Assembly: GCA_963769045.1 (NCBI GenBank) | Contig: CAVYKK010000013.1 | Coordinates: 62,001 to 126,000, forward strand | Direction: 5' to 3' | Length of the DNA: 64,000 nt | Origin: Methanocella_A sp963769045 | Lineage (GTDB): Archaea > Halobacteriota > Methanocellia > Methanocellales > Methanocellaceae | In this document: one piece after another, positions 49,970 through 58,345 of the stretch | Layout of the letters: the number at the start of each line of letters is the position of its first letter | Position numbering within the stretch: position 1 is the first letter of the stretch | Notes under the pieces: generated by a model | Database searches by the model: none | What the model was told of the DNA's origin: nothing | The model's input: only the letters and a program-made list of their open reading frames with translations | Translations under genes and position numbers: made by a program

Positions 49970-50069
49970 TCTCACAATCAGTTAAGCGCAAGAAAAACCA
50001 CGACCGGTCTCTCGATTACCCACTAAATATCGACAAATTAAAATAATTAAAACTTAACTGATTGTGAGA
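49970..50069. promoter_or_regulatory. Cassette 3 divergent promoter with 17-bp inverted repeat
   Basis: TCTCACAATCAGTTAAG (49970-49986) is perfectly repeated in inverted orientation, CTTAACTGATTGTGAGA (50053-50069), 66 bases apart. The left arm is near the regulator B promoter and the right arm just precedes the TATA-like cttaatatat (50076-50085) of the secreted protein. Related sequences occur once before regulator B in cassette 1 (tctcacgatcatataag) and cassette 2 (tgtctcaatccattaag). DNA looping by a dimer at both arms is possible. Confidence 0.6.
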
Positions 50070-50148
50070 TAAGGGCTTAATATATCATTCATATATATAT
50101 ATGGATATTGAACCGGTAATAGCCCGGTTCCAAACATCACAACAAGGA

Positions 50149-50218
50149 CAAGGGCTCCTCAACACAATGCAAGACTACGGAGCCCTTGCTCCTATATACA
50201 AACCAAATACATAGGAGG
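50149..50218 (+). ncRNA. Cassette 3 structured leader sequestering the Shine-Dalgarno
   Basis: CAAGGGCTC (50149-50157) pairs with GAGCCCTTG (50180-50188). The loop has ATGCAAGACTA. The second stem CTCCTAT (50189-50195) with ATAGGAG (50211-50217) covers the AGGAGG site. It is nearly the same RNA as in cassette 2, with the second stem one pair longer. Conservation of the leader contrasts with divergence of the protein that follows. Confidence 0.65.
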
Positions 50219-50225
50219 AATAAGC

Positions 50226-50675
50226 ATTAGGAAATACAAGTATTTAATACCAGTGCTGATCGGCGCAATGCTAGTCGCAATGATGACGCCCGCATATGCT
50301 GCTGAGAGAAATGTAGGTAACGTTGCCACGCAAGTGAATAATGGCTTTAGTGTGGCTTTAAACTCAGGAAGTTCAGGCACATATGATATGTCCATGTTCG
50401 ACTATGCGAATTGGAATAACGAGATGACAAATAATGACAATACAGATAGTTATGTCTGCGTTGGAGTAAAAGCGTACTTTGATGGCGGCGGTGTGCTGTA
50501 TACGTTTCAGCAGATCGGCAGGGGACAGACGTTCAGTGGCGACAACTACAAGAGCCGTGTAATGGTGGATGAAAATCCTTCCAACGATAATCTGGAAAAG
50601 CTACACTATTACGACAGCCAAGTCTACGTATTCAATGGTGGCCATTACAACGGAGTCACCGATACGATTAATTGA
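50226..50675 (+). CDS. Cassette 3 small secreted protein, probable AUU start
   Basis: About 149 residues. As in cassette 2, AGGAGG is followed seven bases later by ATT AGG AAA TAC AAG, giving (M)RKYKYLIPVLIGAMLVAMMT then PAYAA as signal peptide. GTG 50253 is the first conventional start but lies inside the signal. The mature part (ERNVGNVATQVNNGFSVALN, DYANWNNEMTNNDNTDSYVC, GGGVLYTFQQIGRGQTF) shows no clear similarity to the other two apart from aromatic/Asn-rich character. The role is unknown; context suggests a secreted effector. Confidence 0.72.
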   Translation: MRKYKYLIPVLIGAMLVAMMTPAYAAERNVGNVATQVNNGFSVALNSGSSGTYDMSMFDYANWNNEMTNNDNTDSYVCVGVKAYFDGGGVLYTFQQIGRGQTFSGDNYKSRVMVDENPSNDNLEKLHYYDSQVYVFNGGHYNGVTDTIN

Positions 50676-50710
50676 ATCTGTACGTTTGAGCCTGTGGTGG
50701 TGACATATCC

Positions 50711-51532
50711 ATGAACTTTGTGCGTATTGTAAAAAATGAATTCGTTAACCTGATCAGCAACAGGTACATGTATGTCGCCATCTTTTTTTTCTCGATCAAT
50801 GCGATACTTTATGTCTTTGACGCTTATGATTACTACAGTCCGGGGTCTGCATGGGTATTGTCCAGGGCGCTCTCCGGCCTTTTCGACCTGCTTATCGTCT
50901 ACGGCGGGGTGGTGGCGCTCATGGTCGGATTCTCGTCCATGACGGACGAGCTGATGGGCCACGCGCTGAACACGTTGCTCGTCAAGCCATTGTACCGGGA
51001 CACTGTCATCAATGGCAAACTGGCCGGCTGCCTATGTTTCCTGGCCTGCACGTTCGTCCTGACCGGCACCATATTTCTGTTGCTCCTGATCGCCTTTTGC
51101 GGCGACGCGACGATCCCGTTGTTGCCCGAGATGCTCGTCCGCATGCCACTGGTTATTTTCATGGCGCTGCTCTGTGCTGCGATCGTTTTTTCCATCACCG
51201 TGCTCCTGCGCGTTCTCATACGGGATAACACGGCCGCGCTGCTGGCTGCCATCCTGGCGTACCTGCTTATTTTCATTCTGCTGCCTAATGGCGTTTTCGT
51301 CCAGCAGGTAGGCACTTTGCTGGGGGTAAGCGGCCAGGATGCGCAGGCCATGATGACCGTGACGCCTGCATGGTCCGAGTTCCAGGCGGGTGTCGCCGGG
51401 CTTTATAGCCTCGACGTAAGCATGGGCCAGGTCATCGGCAGCCTGTGGCCCGAGATCGCGAAGCTCGCCGTCATGGCAACGATCGCCATCGTCCTCAACT
51501 ATATTACGTTTGTCAGGAGGGATATAGCTTGA
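50711..51532 (+). CDS. Cassette 3 ABC-2 permease, first subunit
   Basis: 273 residues, MNFVRIVKNEFVNLISNRYM, after GGTGGTGA. Six helices and the motif FSSMTDELMGHALNTLLVKP followed by LYRDTVINGKLAGCL are the NosY-like features shared with cassettes 1 and 2. The stop TGA overlaps the next start. No ATPase gene lies in the cassette, so an ATPase encoded elsewhere must serve it, or the proteins act without one (for example as immunity proteins). Confidence 0.82.
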   Translation: MNFVRIVKNEFVNLISNRYMYVAIFFFSINAILYVFDAYDYYSPGSAWVLSRALSGLFDLLIVYGGVVALMVGFSSMTDELMGHALNTLLVKPLYRDTVINGKLAGCLCFLACTFVLTGTIFLLLLIAFCGDATIPLLPEMLVRMPLVIFMALLCAAIVFSITVLLRVLIRDNTAALLAAILAYLLIFILLPNGVFVQQVGTLLGVSGQDAQAMMTVTPAWSEFQAGVAGLYSLDVSMGQVIGSLWPEIAKLAVMATIAIVLNYITFVRRDIA

Positions 51533-52329
51533 GCAAGGTCCTCCGGATAGCAGAGAACGAACTGTCGAGGCTGGTCCGTCAGCCTGCGATTATCGCGGTC
51601 GTTATCATTCTGCTGGCACTATCCGCCATCAACGGGATATCGGAAGCAAAATTAGTACGCGGGTACGACTTCGGATACGACGCGTTCTTTTCACCCGCCC
51701 TCGCCAACGTTTTCTATTTTGTCGCAATATATACATCGGCCCTGGCCATGTTTACTGGGGCTCTATCGATCGCGGAGGACCGATCGGCAGGCAGTATGCA
51801 GATGCTGTTGACGAAGCCCGTTTACCGGCGAGACGTACTAGCGGGTAAGTTCGCCGGCGCTCTTGCGCTGATCCTGCTGACGGCAGCGGTTTGCGTCCTC
51901 TTCGGCGTGGCCATGCTCCTGATATTTTACGGGGGACCGGTATCCCCGGTCGAGGCATGCTTGCGGGTCGTCGCATATATCATATTGCTCTTCCTGAATT
52001 GCGCGCTGACAGCGGCGATCACCATGGCCATCGGAATCGTTATAAAAAATTTGTTTGGCACGCTGATATGCGCAGGCTCGCTCTTCTTTTTCGAATGGCA
52101 GGTCAGCATCCACGGCACAATTTACCAGATACTCGGAGATCTCATTTACCTCGACCAGCGGATCATCTTCTTTACCGCTATCGGGAATGGCAACCTCGAC
52201 CTGTTCATCACCAGCCACTCGTTCTTCGCATGGGCGGACTACGCCATGCCATTCATACTGGGCATGGTCTTTGGATTAATTGCGGTAATGTCACTATCGT
52301 TCTACGTATTCTGCAAGGAGGACGGATAA
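51529..52329 (+). CDS. Cassette 3 ABC-2 permease, second subunit
   Basis: 266 residues from TTG 51529 (LSKVLRIAENELSRLVRQPA), six bases after AGGAGGGA and overlapping the preceding stop. It has six helices with LSIAEDRSAGSMQMLLTKPV then YRRDVLAGKFAGALAL. Homologous to the second permeases of the other cassettes. It ends two bases before the RCC1 gene start, so the cassette is tightly packed here. Confidence 0.82.
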   Translation: MSKVLRIAENELSRLVRQPAIIAVVIILLALSAINGISEAKLVRGYDFGYDAFFSPALANVFYFVAIYTSALAMFTGALSIAEDRSAGSMQMLLTKPVYRRDVLAGKFAGALALILLTAAVCVLFGVAMLLIFYGGPVSPVEACLRVVAYIILLFLNCALTAAITMAIGIVIKNLFGTLICAGSLFFFEWQVSIHGTIYQILGDLIYLDQRIIFFTAIGNGNLDLFITSHSFFAWADYAMPFILGMVFGLIAVMSLSFYVFCKEDG

Positions 52330-52331
52330 AT

Positions 52332-53843
52332 ATGAAAAGGGTAAGTACATTAATCAGTGTTTTCGTCGCGTTAATATTACTCCTTATGCTTATCGCGATC
52401 ATGGGATTGCCTGTTCATGCCTCATCCCCCCATATCACGGCGATCAAGCAAGGAACGACTACCAGCATGGCGCTGGACACAAATGGTAATCTATGGATAT
52501 GGGGCTCCAACTTCGCTGGAGAGGGAGGATATGATGGTACTGTCGAAGACATGTCGACCTATTACATAGTAACGCCAATAATTGCCAAAGGCGTCAGTAG
52601 CGTCATCGACATGGACGGCGGCCAATTTTTTAGTATCGCCCTGGGCAAGAACCACACAGTTTGGACGTGGGGCGATGCGGGGAACGGGCAGCTTGGCAGA
52701 GGGGGCATCATCGATGGTCATTCCAGGAATGACGCCACACCCGGAATCGTCCCCAATATCACAACGGTGAAAATGGTGTCTGTCGGCAACGATTTTAGTG
52801 CTATCCTGCTGGAGAACGGGACAGTATGGACCTGGGGCAACAACTATGTCGCGCAGCTCGGAGACGGTGCGACATACACCCCGCCCATAGACTTTTACAT
52901 GGGTAGATCACACCCGGGTATGGTCGTCAACCTGAACAACGTCAGAGACGTCTACGCCGGGGAAAGGAACGTGATCGCAATAACCAACGACGGCGAATTA
53001 TGGATATGGGGCGCAAGCTCCGTTTGCCTCATGGGCGAATACGGAAAAACTCATCGCAGTTACCTGATCAATTACGGGAGAGTATCGACTCCGATCCACC
53101 TCGATAATCTACACAATATCAAGTCGGTGGCGGTCGGAGAATATTTCGCCGTCGCTTTGAGTGAGGACGGGAACGTATGGACCTGGGGCAGTAACTTTAA
53201 AGGGCAACTGGGTAACCAAAAAATCGAAGATTCTTATGATCCTGTGGCTGTACAGGGATTGAGCAATATCGTCCAGGTTAGCGCTGGTATAGAGCATGCA
53301 ATGGCCCTCAGTAAAGACGGCACGGTGTGGAGCTGGGGATCGAACCAGTACGGCCAGCTCGGAGACGGCACGACAACAGACAGCAACGGTCCGGTCCGGC
53401 TCGATCTTCCCCGGATCGTCGCAATTAGCGCCGATAGATACAACAGCATGGCGCTTGATGAGGACGGGAACGTATGGACCTGGGGCGATAATAACTTCGG
53501 CCAGATTGGAAACGGAAAACATGGATCAGGCATGGATAGTATTTACAGTCCGATGCCGATGAAGGTATCGTTCCCCGACATCACCGGCGAGACCGCGGAC
53601 ATTACTCCGAACGATAATATTACCGAGAACGCACAGAACGTCAGCCAGAATGAGACAAGCACTGTCCAGCCCGGGGCTACGCCGCAGAAGGACCACCAGG
53701 ACCCGGCAAGCCCTACGCCGGAGTCAGAAACTACTATTAGCCCAAGTCCCGGAAAAGCGAACCCAATACCCGGATTTGGCTATGTCGCCTGCCTATCAAT
53801 GCTGATGATCGCCGTTTTAGGCTATGTAATAGCTCGAAAGTAA
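52332..53843 (+). CDS. Cassette 3 secreted RCC1-repeat beta-propeller
   Basis: 503 residues from ATG 52332 (MKRVSTLISVFVALILLLML), with seven or more RCC1 repeats (MALDTNGNLWIWGSNFAGEG; MALSKDGTVWSWGSNQYGQL; MALDEDGNVWTWGDNNFGQI). A long Asn/Thr/Pro stalk with many N-x-S/T sites leads to IPGFGYVACLSMLMIAVLGY and a short basic end, PGF-CTERM-like. The frame is open 147 codons upstream but overlaps the permease; ATG 52332 gives a proper signal peptide. Its stop is nine bases from the pyrG stop on the other strand, so the two genes converge. Confidence 0.85.
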   Translation: MKRVSTLISVFVALILLLMLIAIMGLPVHASSPHITAIKQGTTTSMALDTNGNLWIWGSNFAGEGGYDGTVEDMSTYYIVTPIIAKGVSSVIDMDGGQFFSIALGKNHTVWTWGDAGNGQLGRGGIIDGHSRNDATPGIVPNITTVKMVSVGNDFSAILLENGTVWTWGNNYVAQLGDGATYTPPIDFYMGRSHPGMVVNLNNVRDVYAGERNVIAITNDGELWIWGASSVCLMGEYGKTHRSYLINYGRVSTPIHLDNLHNIKSVAVGEYFAVALSEDGNVWTWGSNFKGQLGNQKIEDSYDPVAVQGLSNIVQVSAGIEHAMALSKDGTVWSWGSNQYGQLGDGTTTDSNGPVRLDLPRIVAISADRYNSMALDEDGNVWTWGDNNFGQIGNGKHGSGMDSIYSPMPMKVSFPDITGETADITPNDNITENAQNVSQNETSTVQPGATPQKDHQDPASPTPESETTISPSPGKANPIPGFGYVACLSMLMIAVLGYVIARK

Positions 53844-53852
53844 GAGTGAATA

Positions 53853-55427
<1,575 letters not shown>

Positions 55428-55683
55428 CCTGTCACCTGAAAATTTAATGTATGTAATAGGTCTGCCTTAGGTATAAACTTACTCATATACCTGTCGGGCG
55501 CGCCATCCTGTTGCGGGCACAGGGCCCCTGTTGCCCGCATGCACTTGTCCTCTTTGAGCTTATATAAAAAGTAGTAAAGCTTTATTTATGCCCGTGCCAT
55601 TGTTATGACAACAGGACAAGCTGTTGTTAAGGCAATAAAACGTGCCGGTGTATGGTTTTCCGTGCCGGCGAAGAGGAGTAAAA

Positions 55684-55902
55684 ATGTTATCTAAATGCTA
55701 TCTGCATCCGAGGGATGAAGCCGCAGGCAAATGCGACGTCTGTAAAAAACCCGTATGTCTTAAATGTGCGAAGAAGAAAGAGGGCAAGCTGATCTGCCGG
55801 AACTGCCAGGGCAAGAAGCCGGACAGCGGCGTGGACACCGACGAGCTCGAAAGGCAGGAGCGGCTGGAGAAGGAACGGGACCTCAGAAGGCGCAGCCGAT
55901 AA
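55684..55902 (+). CDS. Small B-box-like zinc-finger protein
   Basis: 72 residues from ATG 55684, behind GAGGAGTAAAA. MLSKCYLHPRDEAAGKCDVC, KKPVCLKCAKKKEGKLICRN, CQGKK hold the C/H pattern (C-x2-H, C-x2-C, C-x2-C, C-x2-C) of B-box-type double zinc fingers, followed by a charged helical tail (DELERQERLEKERDLRRRSR). Such small proteins are frequent in methanogens and may be recruited to membranes or proteins; the function is unknown. It is divergent from pyrG. Confidence 0.75.
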   Translation: MLSKCYLHPRDEAAGKCDVCKKPVCLKCAKKKEGKLICRNCQGKKPDSGVDTDELERQERLEKERDLRRRSR

Positions 55903-55938
55903 GCAGGCCACGCCCATCATCTTTTTATTACCGGTTTT

Positions 55939-56361
55939 TTACTGGTCAGTGGTGTTTAACAGCTTGACCGCGAGGTATGAGACCAGCAGCACGACAGCCA
56001 TCGCAGCGACGAGCGCGCCGTAGAACTGCATCGTATCGCCAGCCGCATACGTCGTAAAAGTATAGTACAAGATGGCTGCCACTACGATCACGCCAATCAC
56101 CGATATGGCGAGCAGCGAGCTGACAGAGCGTGCTATCTCCCGGGGGTCGAGCTTTATGCCCGGGATGAAGCCGTGTCCGCTCATGGACCGGCTGCGCTTG
56201 CCACTCTTTGCGCCGGACGGTGGCGCCAGCGTCTTCTTTCCGCCCCGGCGCCCCGGGGTGGGAATTCCGGCCCTGCTACTGCTGCTACGCGTACCGCCGA
56301 ATGAGGGGCCGTCGTCGACCGGCCCGTCATAGCCCTCGATGTCCACGGAGTCGTCTGCCAT
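55939..56361 (-). CDS. Small membrane protein with basic, Gly/Ser-rich N-terminus
   Basis: 140 residues. The first 70 are disordered and Gly/Ser/Arg-rich (GTRSSSSRAGIPTPGRRGGK, SGKRSRSMSGHG). Two C-terminal helices follow (LLAISVIGVIVVAAILYYTF; YGALVAAMAVVLLVSYLAVK). No family is recognised. It starts six bases after the Trm112-like stop on the same strand, so the two are probably cotranscribed with purA upstream. Confidence 0.65.
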   Translation of the reverse strand: MADDSVDIEGYDGPVDDGPSFGGTRSSSSRAGIPTPGRRGGKKTLAPPSGAKSGKRSRSMSGHGFIPGIKLDPREIARSVSSLLAISVIGVIVVAAILYYTFTTYAAGDTMQFYGALVAAMAVVLLVSYLAVKLLNTTDQ

Positions 56362-56367
56362 CCGGCC

Positions 56368-56547
56368 TCACCGCAGTCCGGGCGGAAGCAGGTTCGGGAT
56401 GCCGTCCTCGATGGGATAGGTCTCTTTACACTTCGGACAGTACAGAGAGCCTTCGATGATCTCGTCGCCTTCCTCTTTTTTCACAGTCAGCTGCAGGTCG
56501 CCCTTGCATACCGGACAGCACAGGATTTCCATGAGGCTTTTTTTCAT
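56368..56547 (-). CDS. Trm112-like zinc protein
   Basis: 59 residues from ATG 56547 to TGA 56368: MKKSLMEILCCPVCKGDLQL, then IIEGSLYCPKCKETYPIEDG, then IPNLLPP. The CCPVC and YCPKC knuckles and the P-I-E-D-G-I-P-x-LLP end are the Trm112/UPF0434 signature. Trm112 proteins bind and activate several SAM methyltransferases that act on tRNA, rRNA and release factors. It lies between purA (27 bases) and the small membrane protein (six bases). No methyltransferase partner is beside it. Confidence 0.85.
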   Translation of the reverse strand: MKKSLMEILCCPVCKGDLQLTVKKEEGDEIIEGSLYCPKCKETYPIEDGIPNLLPPGLR

Positions 56548-56574
56548 TGACTCAACTTCCTGACTACTTCCTGA

Positions 56575-57585
56575 CTACTTCCTGTTCCTCAGGTCGACGA
56601 TCTCGTTCAGGCTGGGGCCGGTCGACAGCAGCGTGAACGGGATACCTGCGTCCTTCTCTGCCTGCATGACGAAGTCCTTCGCCTTCTGCGACAGCTTATC
56701 CCAGTCGGTGACGCCCTTGCATGCCGGGTCTATGCGGTCCAGGCCGGTAATCGCCGCCTGGGTCGCGCCGTTGATCATGGCGGAGTAGCGGGCCATCTTG
56801 CCGTCCCAGTAGCCGATGCGCCGCGCCCTGCCCGTGACCGTGCCGAACTCGGCAATGCCCAGCTTCTGGGCCTCGGCGACGGGCATCTCGGTCTCGAACG
56901 GGCCTTCGCCGACACGCGTCGGGTAAGCCTTGAATACGACCACTACCTCGTCGATCCTCGTCGGGCCAACGCCCACGTCGGACGCGAGCGCCGAGGCGGA
57001 GGTGTCCTTGGAAGTGACGAAGGGATAGGTCCCGTAGTAAAGCGAGATGCCGAAGCCCTGCGAGCCCTCGATGATGATGCTCTCGCCCCGGGATATCGCG
57101 TCGTTGCACTCCTGGGACACGTCGGTCAGGTACTTCTTCAGCTCAGGCACTTCCTTCGCCTGTTTTGCGCTGCGCATCACCCTGTCCTTGTTGGCGGGTC
57201 CGCAGCCCGTACCGGTCGTCCCGATCTTCTTGGCCAGGTACTGGGTGCTTTTATCTTCCTCGATATGCTTCTGCTCGATGATCGAGCAGCGGTAGTCGAC
57301 GCCCAAACGGTCTGCCGCATGGAGCAGCGTGACCTCGCGGTCGAGCACGTTCGGGTCGACCAGCACGCCGGCGCCGATTAAAAGCCGGGCTTTATCGTAA
57401 ATGAATCCCGACGGGATCATCCGGACCCCGTGCTTTACCCCGTCCTTGATGACGGTGTGGCCCGCGTTCGGGCCGACCCCGCCCCTCGCGATGATGGACG
57501 GATGGTCGGTGTAGGCGATGTGGGCCACGATCTTCCCCTTGCCCTCGTCGCCGAAGAACCCACCAACAACAATGGTTGTCACCAT
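56575..57585 (-). CDS. purA: Adenylosuccinate synthetase
   Basis: 336 residues from ATG 57585 (MVTTIVVGGFFGDEGKGKIV). This is the short archaeal form of the enzyme that joins IMP and aspartate using GTP in AMP synthesis. Conserved parts include GDEGKGK (GTP/active site Asp), GVGPNAGHTVI with the catalytic His, TTGTGCGPANKDRVMRSAKQ, EGSQGFGISLYYGTYPFVTS and RARRIGYWDGKMARYSAMIN. Twelve further upstream codons are open, but the conserved start is MVTT, with GGAGATAATC before it. A 12-base direct repeat (ttcctgactact) lies just after the stop. Confidence 0.95.
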   Translation of the reverse strand: MVTTIVVGGFFGDEGKGKIVAHIAYTDHPSIIARGGVGPNAGHTVIKDGVKHGVRMIPSGFIYDKARLLIGAGVLVDPNVLDREVTLLHAADRLGVDYRCSIIEQKHIEEDKSTQYLAKKIGTTGTGCGPANKDRVMRSAKQAKEVPELKKYLTDVSQECNDAISRGESIIIEGSQGFGISLYYGTYPFVTSKDTSASALASDVGVGPTRIDEVVVVFKAYPTRVGEGPFETEMPVAEAQKLGIAEFGTVTGRARRIGYWDGKMARYSAMINGATQAAITGLDRIDPACKGVTDWDKLSQKAKDFVMQAEKDAGIPFTLLSTGPSLNEIVDLRNRK

Positions 57586-57807
57586 TCGATTATCTCCATC
57601 ATAACTATCCGGGCTATTCATTAAAAAGGTTGCTATTCACGGATGGCAGGGGGCACAGGCGCCCGGGCCGGGGAACGTATCCGCGGACCGGACTCGTCGC
57701 ACGCGCGCGCGAGCGTACGGGTGTCTCGTAATACTGTGGCATCCGGACAGGGAGACGGCTGCAATCATAGTGTAACATCTTTATTCATGCCGTGCCTACC
57801 TGTGATC

Positions 57808-58230
57808 ATGAAGAAGCTGGCTATGGCCTTCGGTATCGCCTTATTATTCCTCATTGTTGCTGCCGCGGTCTACGTATACGCACCGGGCGGCGGCCAGACG
57901 GATACCGGTGTGCTGACGGGCAAGGTCACCGTGGGGCCGCTGACCCCGGTCGAGCGCGTCGGCGTGACGCCACCGGTGCCGAACGCGGAGGTCTTCACCA
58001 GCCGGAAGCTTTTGCTTTATGAAGCCGATGGCAAGACGCTCATCGAAGAGATACCCATAGAAGCGGCCGGGTATTATGGCACCTACGACGTCACGCTCAA
58101 ACCGGGCACTTATGTGCTGGGATACCCGAGGCAGGGCGTGGGTGGCGCGAGAGGACTGCCAGCGAAGGTTACTATTGAGGCCGGCAGGACAACGACGCTC
58201 GATGTGGACATCGATACCGGCATCAGGTAG
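57808..58230 (+). CDS. Membrane-anchored secreted protein with prealbumin-like domain
   Basis: About 140 residues. The N-terminal anchor is KLAMAFGIALLFLIVAAAVY. A single beta-sandwich follows: VLTGKVTVGPLTPVERVGVT, PNAEVFTSRKLLLYEADGKT, YYGTYDVTLKPGTYVLGYPR, KVTIEAGRTTTLDVDIDTGI. This is the carboxypeptidase-regulatory/prealbumin-like fold found alone in many archaeal and bacterial lipoproteins and exported proteins. ATG 57808 is chosen because it begins the signal; ATG 57787 is seven codons upstream. The role is unknown. Confidence 0.7.
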   Translation: MKKLAMAFGIALLFLIVAAAVYVYAPGGGQTDTGVLTGKVTVGPLTPVERVGVTPPVPNAEVFTSRKLLLYEADGKTLIEEIPIEAAGYYGTYDVTLKPGTYVLGYPRQGVGGARGLPAKVTIEAGRTTTLDVDIDTGIR

Positions 58231-58345
58231 CTTTTTTCAGCAAGGTGTCGCGATCAACATCTTTATATTCCTGTCGTGATTCATACCAGAACAGGCATTC
58301 CGCCCGGGGCCCGATAAAGGGCCTGGCGGTTGCGGCTGGTGAAGC

